10,054 nt of DNA, from positions 1 to 10,054 of the forward strand of contig JAJBVJ010000012.1 in NCBI GenBank assembly GCA_020859875.1. The letters are read 5' to 3'. Made by a program: the position numbers and the translations under genes. How positions within the stretch are numbered: the first letter of the stretch is position 1; each line of letters begins with the position of its first letter. This document shows, piece by piece, positions 1 to 6,075 of the stretch. The notes beneath the pieces were generated by a model. That model did not search any database and was not told where the DNA came from. It was given only the letters and a program-made list of their open reading frames with translations. This DNA is from Rikenellaceae bacterium (GTDB lineage: Bacteria; Bacteroidota; Bacteroidia; Bacteroidales; Rikenellaceae).

Positions 1-28
1 TTTGTATACAGACTTAAACCCACTATTT

Positions 29-415
29 ATGAAAACCGCATGTATGGTAGCAGGATTTATGGTTCTCACCGCATCCATCCCTTCACACGCCTGGTACCCG
101 GATCGGCTTTACTGTCCCGACTACGCCGGGGACTCCAATTCCGTGACCACCCGAGCGGGAAACTTCGACCCATCCAGATGTACCTATAACGGAATATCCC
201 TTTACGGAAAGGTAAAGGTCGTATCGTCCTTTGCCGATATAGAGGTCAGGGTGGTGGAATCCTTCCCCGATCTGAGGGTACAGGTCGTCAATTCTTTCCC
301 CGACAGATGCGGTAAGTGGGAGTTCGTGGAGTCTTTCCCCGATTTCACCATAAAATATGTGGAGTCATTCTCCGACATCGATATAAAGTTCGTGGAAACC
401 TTCCCGGGTACCTGA
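29..415 (+). CDS. Small exported protein with 7(1) septoil knot-like repeats
   Basis: This 128-residue protein begins with a signal peptide (MKTACMVAGF.., hydrophobic to about residue 18, likely cut after SHA at residue 21), so it should act outside the cytoplasm. From about residue 58 to the end it is built of short beta-like units (KVKVV, IEVRVV, LRVQVV, KWEFV, FTIKYV, IDIKFV), each followed by a (S/E/N)(S/T)F(P/A/S)(D/G) turn. The motif phenylalanines are at 68, 79, 90, 103, 114 and 125. This pattern, including the C-G-K-W-E-F-V insert in the middle, matches my memory of the 7(1) septoil knot family, a deeply knotted small fold. Its biological role is unknown to me. Cysteines at 29, 51 and 94 could form a disulfide. 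I chose the ATG at 29 because it places the signal peptide at the N terminus; the frame is open upstream to a TTG at 2, which would add nine residues. The upstream promoter lies outside the window. The family call is from recalled sequence pattern only. Confidence 0.8.
   Translation: MKTACMVAGFMVLTASIPSHAWYPDRLYCPDYAGDSNSVTTRAGNFDPSRCTYNGISLYGKVKVVSSFADIEVRVVESFPDLRVQVVNSFPDRCGKWEFVESFPDFTIKYVESFSDIDIKFVETFPGT
218..412 (+). repeat. Coding tandem repeat of about 33 bases (11 residues)
   Basis: Six degenerate copies of an 11-residue unit, about V-V-E-S-F-P-D-h-x-h-x where h is hydrophobic, lie in residues 64-128 of the septoil-like protein. Spacing between successive motif phenylalanines is 11, 11, 13, 11 and 11, so the array is two sets of three around a two-residue-longer central unit that carries Cys94. 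The DNA copies differ at many third positions, so this is an old, selected protein repeat and not a recent expansion. Confidence 0.8.
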
Positions 416-419
416 ACCG

Positions 420-1106
420 TTATTCGAATTTTAACCTCCGGAAGGTTTTTTCTCCCGTCAGTTCCCTTGTAGCATCGGCTGCGATCCATCGGGCCGATCT
501 GGAGTTGGAGAGCATTAGCTCTTCCGATACCGCGATAGCCTTGTGCCAGAGGCCGGGGCTTTTCTTACCAAGCTGGCGAAGTGCCCAGTTCACGGCCTTT
601 TTTACGAAATTGCGCTCATCGTCCGAAGCCGCAGCTATAAGGTCGAACCACGGCTCGAATTGCTCGTCTTTCGATGTTTTGTCTATTACGGCGCAGGTCG
701 CCATCAGTGCGAATGCCGCCCGGCGGACAAACTCCTCTTCACGCACGGCCCACTGATAAATTTTTTCACGGGCATGCGGCGTGTATCGGAACACCTTCAT
801 ACATACCTGATCGCATATGTCCCACGAATCGAAATCTTCACACCACGAGTCCATTAGTTCGGGGGTGAATGCCGCCGGGTCTGAGACCATAGCGGCGATT
901 ATCATGGCTTCATGGATGCCGGTCTTCCATAGAGCGAGTGCCAACGGCTGGTCTTTGCCCAGTTCCCGCGCCATCGACATCAGAGTGGGGGTCGAAATAC
1001 CGAAGGCGTTTTCCGTATTGATCCCGAACCGTTGCATCCCGTCGAGGTTCTTTTCGTTGCGCAGCGTGCCCATCCATTCGATTATACTGCTGACCCTGTC
1101 CTTCAT
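420..1106 (-). CDS. DNA alkylation repair protein, AlkD-like (HEAT-repeat DNA glycosylase family)
   Basis: This 228-residue cytoplasmic protein is helical throughout and has the length and landmarks of the AlkD family, which removes bulky or positively charged alkylated purines (such as 3- and 7-methyl adducts) using stacked HEAT-like repeats. Visible landmarks are W95 and D99 in D-S-W-D-I-C-D-Q, which match the W-x3-D pair of Bacillus cereus AlkD (W109, D113), an Arg pair at 128-129, and W174 in N-W-A-L-R-Q (AlkD W187). The positions therefore suggest an active enzyme and not one of the family members lacking catalytic residues. Its ATG is 7 bases after the histidine kinase stop, so it is most likely the third gene of the two-component operon. 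It ends 4 bases from the end of the convergent septoil-like gene. The family is clear; the exact substrates are inferred. Confidence 0.88.
   Translation of the reverse strand: MKDRVSSIIEWMGTLRNEKNLDGMQRFGINTENAFGISTPTLMSMARELGKDQPLALALWKTGIHEAMIIAAMVSDPAAFTPELMDSWCEDFDSWDICDQVCMKVFRYTPHAREKIYQWAVREEEFVRRAAFALMATCAVIDKTSKDEQFEPWFDLIAAASDDERNFVKKAVNWALRQLGKKSPGLWHKAIAVSEELMLSNSRSARWIAADATRELTGEKTFRRLKFE
433..451 (+). terminator. Possible intrinsic terminator of the septoil-like gene
   Basis: AACCT (433-437) can pair with AGGTT (443-447) around a CCGGA loop, and the run T446-T451 follows at once. It sits 17 bases past the stop codon on the + strand, inside the 3' end of the convergent alkylation-repair gene. 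The stem is only 5 bp, so this is a weak candidate. Confidence 0.35.
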
Positions 1107-1113
1107 CTTTCTA

Positions 1114-2481
1114 TTATATATGTGGGAGCGAAACGATGAAAACCGTCCCTTCTCCCTGCTCGGAACGCACCTCGATTGTGCCGCCGTGGAGTTCGATTAT
1201 GGTTTTGGCAAGCGTCATCCCGATTCCGTGCCCTTTGGCCGACCCCTGTGAAGATCCGCGGTAGAAAACATCGAATATCCGGCCGAGTTCCCCTTTTGGA
1301 ATACCGGGGCCCGTATCGCTGAAGCGTATGTGGACGAATTCGCGGTGGTGGGTGAGAGTTACGGTAGAGTGGTGGTCGGAAGAGTATTTGCAATTGTTCT
1401 CGATCAGATTGGCGAATGCGGTACTCAGCAGATATGCATTACCCCTGACCGTGATCCAATTCTCCTCGCCGTTATCCTGCCCGAAAATTATTTCGACATG
1501 GAATCCGGGATTGGCCCTCATTATAAGCGACCGTGCATCGAGCAATATCTCGTCCGTGCGCACCTGCTTCATCGAGATGCGGGATGAATCGCTGCCTGCC
1601 CGTGCAAGGTCGAGAAGCCCGGCGGAGAGTTCCTCTATATTGCGGGCATCTTCCAGTGCCCGTTCGATATACTGCTCGTACTGTCCGGGAAGCCGCTCTT
1701 TCAAAATGGCTATTTCGAGCTCTGCCCTGAGAGCGGAGAGTGGGGTGCGGAGCTCATGGGAGATATTGCTCAGGAACCGGCTCTGGGCTTCGAACGATTT
1801 TTCGAGCCGGTCGAGCATATTATTGAAGGCCCCCGAAAGTTCCCCCAATTCGTCGCCGGCATTTGCGACCGGCAGCCTCTTGCCGAGCCTGCTGCCTGTT
1901 ATCGCCTCCACTTCATCCACGATATCCTTTACGGGAGACAATGCTTTTCCGGCCACGTAATAACCCGATATATAGAGCAATACGAGGGCCAGAATGAATG
2001 CCGAGAGCAGGAAAACCCGCAGCGCCTTTAATTTGGATATACCATAACCGTCGTATGCCGCCGCGGTTATGGTATACTCTTTCCCGTCATGAGTATATAC
2101 AAGACCGACAACCTGGTATTTGCCCGAGTAGAACTCGGAAACACCGCCCGAACGTATGGAGGAGAGCATCTGGGGAGTCTCCTTGACGATATCCGCATCC
2201 GAATCGTCGTGGTAAACGAGCCGGTCGGCCTCGTCGTAAATAGCTACTTCCACCTCGTCGATAGTTTCCCGGTTATTACGGTAAATCTCATGCATGGTTC
2301 CCGAATCCACCTTCCCGCTGAAATAGAGATTGGCCTTGGTGAGAGTTTCGTCGTAGAGGGTTTTATAAAACTGCCTTTCGCGGTTGGCCGAAGAAAAGAG
2401 CATCACCATTACGACGATAACGGTAAATACGGCCGTGGTCACGGCAGTTGCCGACAGGGCGATCCTATTCCTTATTTTCAT
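1114..2481 (-). CDS. Two-component sensor histidine kinase
   Basis: This 455-residue inner-membrane kinase should autophosphorylate on a histidine and pass the phosphate to the response regulator encoded just upstream. In order: membrane segment about 9-30, extracytoplasmic sensor region about 31-153, second membrane segment about 154-176, HAMP linker about 177-230, then the dimerisation and phosphoacceptor box N-I-S-H-E-L-R-T-P with His242. The ATPase domain has the N box around L359-S367 (L-I-E-N-N-C-K-Y-S), the G1 box D-T-G-P-G-I-P at 389-395, an F-box-like V-F-Y-R-G at 405-409, and the G2 box G-H-G-I-G-M at 417-422. All catalytic motifs are present. The sensor region shows no family I recognise, so the stimulus is unknown. 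The start ATG overlaps the end of the regulator gene by 17 bases, implying coupled translation. Confidence 0.95.
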   Translation of the reverse strand: MKIRNRIALSATAVTTAVFTVIVVMVMLFSSANRERQFYKTLYDETLTKANLYFSGKVDSGTMHEIYRNNRETIDEVEVAIYDEADRLVYHDDSDADIVKETPQMLSSIRSGGVSEFYSGKYQVVGLVYTHDGKEYTITAAAYDGYGISKLKALRVFLLSAFILALVLLYISGYYVAGKALSPVKDIVDEVEAITGSRLGKRLPVANAGDELGELSGAFNNMLDRLEKSFEAQSRFLSNISHELRTPLSALRAELEIAILKERLPGQYEQYIERALEDARNIEELSAGLLDLARAGSDSSRISMKQVRTDEILLDARSLIMRANPGFHVEIIFGQDNGEENWITVRGNAYLLSTAFANLIENNCKYSSDHHSTVTLTHHREFVHIRFSDTGPGIPKGELGRIFDVFYRGSSQGSAKGHGIGMTLAKTIIELHGGTIEVRSEQGEGTVFIVSLPHI

Positions 2482-3160
2482 ATTTGTCGGAGAGGATAAA
2501 ACCCACGCCCGGTTTGGTGTGGATTAGTTTGGTGCCGAAATCCCTGTCTACCTTTTTTCGCAGGTAGTTAATATATACGTCGATAAAGTTGGTGCCGGTG
2601 TCGAAGGTCGTTCCCCACACCTTTTCGGCGATCTCGGCACGGGTAAGAATGCGCTCGGGATTGCCCGCCATGTATTGCAGAAGGTTGAATTCCTTGGGGG
2701 TCAATTTTAGCGGTACACCTTCCCTGCTGGCAGATTTCATCCGCAAGTCTATCGTAATGCCGCCGTAGGCTATCTCTTCTTTAGCGCATTCTTTTTCTTC
2801 GACCCTTTTAAGCAGGATGCCGACCCGGGCATTAAGTTCCCGCAGGTCGAAAGGTTTGACCATATAGTCGTCTGCCCCGGCGTCGAAGCCCTCCAGCTTA
2901 TCGTCTGTTGTTCCCAAAGCGGTGAGCATAATCACCGGTATCTTCCCGTATATCCGGCGAATCTCGGCTATGGCCTCGAAACCGCTGATCCCGGGAAGCA
3001 TAACGTCGCAGATTATGATGTCGTACCGTCCCGCGGAGAGCATCTCGAGCCCGCGCTCGGCACTGTCTGCCGCCTGTGCATTGTGGCCGAACTCTGCGAG
3101 ACCCCGCACGATGGTGTCTGCGACCCTGGTTTCGTCTTCTATAACAAGTATTCTGGGCAT
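2465..3160 (-). CDS. OmpR/PhoB-family response regulator
   Basis: The 231-residue product is the DNA-binding partner of the neighbouring kinase. The receiver domain (about 1-120) has the acidic pair E8/D9, the phosphoacceptor D52 in I-I-I-C-D-V-M-L-P, T80 and K102 (V-K-P-F). A winged-helix effector domain follows (about 128-227), with L-T-P-K-E-F-N-L-L and the recognition-helix region N-F-I-D-V-Y-I-N-Y-L-R-K-K-V-D. I start it at ATG 3160 (M-P-R-I-L-V-I-E-D-E), which is where receiver domains normally begin. A longer reading from 3205 would add 15 residues encoded entirely by a terminator hairpin, so I reject it. There is no Shine-Dalgarno: the codon is preceded directly by CCCCTTTTTT. It overlaps the kinase gene by 17 bases. 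Confidence 0.95.
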   Translation of the reverse strand: MPRILVIEDETRVADTIVRGLAEFGHNAQAADSAERGLEMLSAGRYDIIICDVMLPGISGFEAIAEIRRIYGKIPVIMLTALGTTDDKLEGFDAGADDYMVKPFDLRELNARVGILLKRVEEKECAKEEIAYGGITIDLRMKSASREGVPLKLTPKEFNLLQYMAGNPERILTRAEIAEKVWGTTFDTGTNFIDVYINYLRKKVDRDFGTKLIHTKPGVGFILSDKYENKE

Positions 3161-3197
3161 AAAAAAGGGGATTGTTATCCCAAAAATAACAATCCCC
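3161..3197 (-). terminator. Rho-independent terminator of the BlaI/M56 unit, abutting the regulator start codon
   Basis: A perfect 12-bp inverted repeat (GGGGATTGTTAT at 3167-3178 and its complement at 3186-3197, 7-base loop) is followed on the minus strand by six T residues (positions 3166-3161) and then immediately by the ATG of the response regulator. It lies about 50 bases past the stop of the M56 gene. The + strand lacks a T run after the hairpin, so it works in the minus direction only. Confidence 0.8.
3181..3188 (-). promoter_or_regulatory. Possible -7 box for the two-component operon
   Basis: The minus strand reads TATTTTTG here, an exact fit to the Bacteroidota -7 consensus TAnnTTTG, lying in the loop and inner arm of the terminator hairpin. 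A transcript would begin near 3176 and leave a leader of roughly 16 bases. The -33 box is poor: about 20-22 bases upstream there is only a T-rich stretch (TTTTCT, around 3214-3209), and a TTTG at 3206-3203 is too close. It is tentative. Confidence 0.35.
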
Positions 3198-3249
3198 CGG
3201 AACAAATAAGAAAATCGGTGTAAAATTCTAATACATTTCTAATTCCCTC

Positions 3250-5568
3250 TTAATCGAACCTTACCGGGAGATTATACCTCACGGGGACGGCTTTTCCTTG
3301 CTGGGTGCCGGGAGTCCACCTGGGGGATGATTCGAGAATCTCTTTGATTGTTTCATAAAGTTGGTCGGAGGGAGCACTGTGGCGTTCGACATTAACCAGT
3401 TTACCGTCCTCGTCGATAATGAACGAAACAACTACCATCCCGCTATGGCCGTCGGGACGCGGCGCCCGGTCGGCTTCCTGCTGTACCCAGTCCCTGAATG
3501 TGGCCAGGTCGCCACCTTCGAATGTGGGCATCTTTTCTACGATTACGAATGGCCCGTCTTCACTCTCCGAAGTTGTTTTTTCGAGGCTTTCCAAAACCGG
3601 GAAATGGATCACGGTCTTGAGTTTCACTGGAACCGGCTTACCGTCGAGGGTGCCTGGCGTCCATCTGTCGGAAGATTCTAAAATTCTTTTTACGATTTCC
3701 CCCATCTCAATAAGGGGAGAGTTTATAATATTAACGTCGGTCACTTTTCCTTCCGCATCGATTACATACGAGGCTTCGACACTTCCTGCCATCCCCTTAG
3801 TGTAGGGATCGTCGGCAATTTGCGCGGTTGTCCATTCCTGGAACGCTCTGTTATCATACCCTTTGAACAGAGGCATTTTATCCACCGCCGTGAAGGGTTC
3901 CATTCGGCCGAAGGTAAATGCCATCCCTACAGAGGAGGCGGTGCTCGACCCGTCGTCTTTTTGGGCCGGTGTCCACGAAGGCGACCTTTCCAATATTTCG
4001 GTTACGATCCTGTCCATAAGATCCGATGGGCTTTCCCGGATCGTAATATCCGTCACTTTACCCGAGGCATCGACTCCGAAAGAGGTTACAACCTTGCCGG
4101 TGAGCCCATCCGACCGAGGATCGAGCGCTATTTGCCGCTGTACCCAGGCCGCGAAATTTGCAAGATAGCCCCCTAAAAACTGCGGTAACTGTTTGTCGGA
4201 TTTGCCGGAGAATTCCGATTTGGTAGTTACAAGGATCACCCCGTTTGGCATACCATAGAGCTCTTCGGCTTTATTGCCTGTAAGTACTGTGAAATTTTCG
4301 ATATTCTCCAGGTCGATACTCTTAAATTCCCGGGCGGAAATTTCCTTCCCGTCAATAAAGTAGCCGGGTTCTTGTCCAGGTTCTGAGGTCGAGATTATCC
4401 GTAAGCCGGAATCGCCGCCCGCTTGTTTTAAATTTACCAGAATAATACCGGAACCCGCATCTTTCCCATACTGTTTTACCGTTTCAACATCTTTTGTCAC
4501 AGTGACCGATGCGATCATATCGTTATCCAGGTTCTCGAACTCTTCCTTGGTGACCTCTTTACCGTCGACGAAATAGTATGTGGAGCCTTCTGCATCAGGG
4601 CCGATGGTAAGGAAGTAGCCTCGATTCCCGGTCTCGTCTATAATGTACACCTTTTTGGTATCGTCGTCCTGCCCGGTGAAGATATAAACAGGGTCTTTGG
4701 TGGTAAAGCTAAAGAGCAGAAGCAGGCCTCCGAGCAACGGTATGGCGCCGAGGCCCCGCAGAATTGTTACCGGGACCGGTTTTCTTTTTTCCATCATAAT
4801 GAATCGTTTTTTGGTTTTGGAATTGGCCAGTCCGCTGGATAGATCCGGACTTAAACCCATCAGCTGGCGGAATAAGAGATTTTTATAATCATCAAGGTCG
4901 TAGCCTTCCATAAGCACGTCATTGTCGGCCTGATATTCATGGACTTCCTCCAGCGATCGGCGGCTCATCCATGCAAAAGGATTGAACCATTGCCACGACT
5001 TTATAAATTCCATCGCCAGCAGTTCCACCCCGTGGTTGCGGCGGACATGGCTCGCCTCGTGGACGAGTATCTGCTCCCTTTCGTGGCGGGACAATCCTTC
5101 GGGAATGAATATCTTGTTAAAGAATGTGAACGGAGTTTGGATACTCTGCCCCTCATATATCGTTACAGAGCCCCGGACACTCTTTTGCGTGCGGGCGGTG
5201 AAGCGGCCGATTCTCGATAGACCCACAGCCTGCCTTGCCAAAAGAAGAACTACTCCGAGGATATAGATCCATCCTATCATTTCACCGGCCGCCATTCCGT
5301 GCCCCGCCGGTGCGGCATCCCCGGAATATTCCGGCGATACGAGCGGGAAATCGTATGGTGAGGGTGGGGCCACTGCGATTTCGATAATCTCTCCAGCAAA
5401 AACCTTTATCTTCAATAACGGGATTATTGCCGAGGTGACCAGTGCGCAGATTATATATGCCCGGCAAAAAGTGTAGCCGGTTCTTCCCTCTATGAGCAGT
5501 TTATAGAAGGAATACAATATGCCGCTGCATAATATTACCTTTAAGGCATAGGCCAGGTGCGGTTCCAT
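3250..5568 (-). CDS. BlaR1/MecR1-type M56 metallopeptidase sensor with plug-like and triple TonB C-terminal modules
   Basis: This 772-residue membrane protein is the likely sensor partner of the BlaI-type repressor just upstream. N-terminal membrane helices lie at about 5-26, 32-53 and 95-116. The cytoplasmic zinc protease region has H-E-A-S-H at 170-174 (HExxH) and a downstream E-Y-Q-A-D (211-215) fitting the third-ligand motif of M56 peptidases. A last membrane helix is at about 267-289. Everything after it should be extracytoplasmic: two repeats resembling the end of TonB-receptor plug domains (about 331-381 and 402-450, each D-G-K-E...G-V-I-L-V-type), then three TonB C-terminal-like domains (about 464-554, 565-658 and 678-772), each with a W-V-Q or W-T-T segment, a G-K-V-T-D or G-K-L-V-N turn and an ending such as R-W-T-P-G. 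I start at ATG 5568, 8 bases after the repressor stop; a TTG at 5580 would overlap that stop. No penicillin-binding sensor domain is seen, so a beta-lactam signal is not implied. Confidence 0.9.
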   Translation of the reverse strand: MEPHLAYALKVILCSGILYSFYKLLIEGRTGYTFCRAYIICALVTSAIIPLLKIKVFAGEIIEIAVAPPSPYDFPLVSPEYSGDAAPAGHGMAAGEMIGWIYILGVVLLLARQAVGLSRIGRFTARTQKSVRGSVTIYEGQSIQTPFTFFNKIFIPEGLSRHEREQILVHEASHVRRNHGVELLAMEFIKSWQWFNPFAWMSRRSLEEVHEYQADNDVLMEGYDLDDYKNLLFRQLMGLSPDLSSGLANSKTKKRFIMMEKRKPVPVTILRGLGAIPLLGGLLLLFSFTTKDPVYIFTGQDDDTKKVYIIDETGNRGYFLTIGPDAEGSTYYFVDGKEVTKEEFENLDNDMIASVTVTKDVETVKQYGKDAGSGIILVNLKQAGGDSGLRIISTSEPGQEPGYFIDGKEISAREFKSIDLENIENFTVLTGNKAEELYGMPNGVILVTTKSEFSGKSDKQLPQFLGGYLANFAAWVQRQIALDPRSDGLTGKVVTSFGVDASGKVTDITIRESPSDLMDRIVTEILERSPSWTPAQKDDGSSTASSVGMAFTFGRMEPFTAVDKMPLFKGYDNRAFQEWTTAQIADDPYTKGMAGSVEASYVIDAEGKVTDVNIINSPLIEMGEIVKRILESSDRWTPGTLDGKPVPVKLKTVIHFPVLESLEKTTSESEDGPFVIVEKMPTFEGGDLATFRDWVQQEADRAPRPDGHSGMVVVSFIIDEDGKLVNVERHSAPSDQLYETIKEILESSPRWTPGTQQGKAVPVRYNLPVRFD

Positions 5569-5576
5569 AAAAGGCG

Positions 5577-5957
5577 TCAATTTCGTTTCTTACCCTCTTC
5601 GAGTATCCGGATAATTTGGTCTATCTCTCCGAGTGACAGCCTCTCGCGGCGGCTGAAAAACGATACCATCTGGGGAACGGAGTCGCCGAAAAAATTGCTT
5701 AATACCGATTTCATATATTTGTCGGTATAGTCGCTTTTGGTTATCAGCGGGTAGTACCGGTGGCTCTTCCCGAAAGAATGGTGTGAGACGAAGCCCTTTC
5801 TTTCGAGGATGCGGACGATGGTAGAGACCGTATTATAAGCCGGTTTGGGACTATCCATACGGCTGAGAATGTCGCTGACAAAACCGTGTTCGATGTCCCA
5901 CAGTATCTGCATCACCTGAAGTTCCGCTTTTGTTAGTTCCCTTTCGTATTCTTGCAT
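5577..5957 (-). CDS. BlaI/MecI-family winged-helix transcriptional repressor
   Basis: This 126-residue protein has the usual BlaI/MecI length and layout. An N-terminal winged helix (about 7-72) includes L-T-K-A-E-L-Q-V-M-Q-I-L-W and the recognition segment Y-N-T-V-S-T-I-V-R-I-L-E-R-K-G, and a helical dimerisation tail follows (about 75-122). Family members bind palindromes as dimers and are inactivated by cleavage when the M56 partner is triggered. Aligned from memory without gaps to Staphylococcus aureus BlaI, the scissile Asn101-Phe102 falls on F100-F101 here, so the Asn is not conserved. The gene is first in a two-gene unit with the M56 sensor and follows a promoter carrying two tandem palindromes that are probably its own operators, implying autoregulation. 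It lacks a clear Shine-Dalgarno. Confidence 0.93.
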   Translation of the reverse strand: MQEYERELTKAELQVMQILWDIEHGFVSDILSRMDSPKPAYNTVSTIVRILERKGFVSHHSFGKSHRYYPLITKSDYTDKYMKSVLSNFFGDSVPQMVSFFSRRERLSLGEIDQIIRILEEGKKRN

Positions 5958-5982
5958 ATATACCTTTTTATAGGGTTACATC

Positions 5983-6013
5983 CAAATATAGAACTAAAAA
6001 ATTAGTTTAACAA
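5983..6013 (-). promoter_or_regulatory. Promoter of the repressor/M56 sensor unit
   Basis: On the minus strand a -7 box TATATTTG (5990-5983, exact TAnnTTTG) is preceded, after 20 bases, by a -33 core TTG (6013-6011). This is the expected Bacteroidota sigma layout. Transcription should start near 5978, giving a leader of about 20 bases before the ATG at 5957. Both palindromic operators overlap this promoter. Confidence 0.7.
5992..6007. promoter_or_regulatory. Operator palindrome 1, probable BlaI-type site
   Basis: AACTAAAAAATTAGTT has perfect 6-bp arms AACTAA/TTAGTT around a 4-base centre. It sits between the -33 and -7 boxes, so a bound dimer would block RNA polymerase. Assignment to the adjacent repressor is inferred from position and symmetry. 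Confidence 0.65.
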
Positions 6014-6027
6014 CTAAAAATATAGTT
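6012..6027. promoter_or_regulatory. Operator palindrome 2, probable BlaI-type site
   Basis: AACTAAAAATATAGTT has perfect 5-bp arms AACTA/TAGTT and begins 20 bases after palindrome 1, about two helical turns, so two dimers would lie on the same DNA face. It covers the -33 element. Staphylococcal bla and mec operators are likewise palindromes spaced within the promoter, though with TACA/TGTA arms. Confidence 0.6.
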
Positions 6028-6075
6028 TTTAAGGATAAAAAGGAGAAATTTCCTTGGAATGGGCGGGAACAGCAA

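Noticed and set aside
202..489. Minus-strand open frame opposite the septoil-like gene (95 codons)
   Set aside because: It is the complement of the repeat array (recurring S-G-K-D-S-T-T), has no start context, and overlaps two well-supported genes.
3161..3205. N-terminal extension of the response regulator from an ATG at 3205
   Set aside because: The 15 extra residues are encoded by the terminator hairpin, and receiver domains normally start at M-P-R-I-L-V-I-E-D-E.
5569..5580. TTG start for the M56 sensor overlapping the repressor stop
   Set aside because: It adds only four residues, and an ATG 12 bases further on gives the usual M-E-P-H-L-A-Y N terminus before the first membrane helix. It remains possible.
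3250..5957. Beta-lactam resistance locus of the blaR1-blaI type
   Set aside because: The regulator pair is homologous, but the sensor has no penicillin-binding domain and no beta-lactamase or PBP2a gene lies nearby.
6037..6058. Possible terminator for the CorA gene (AAGGA/TCCTT, 5 bp, then a short T run on the minus strand)
   Set aside because: The stem is short and weak and the T run is only a few bases, so chance is as likely. The 5958-6075 space is better explained by the repressor promoter and operators.
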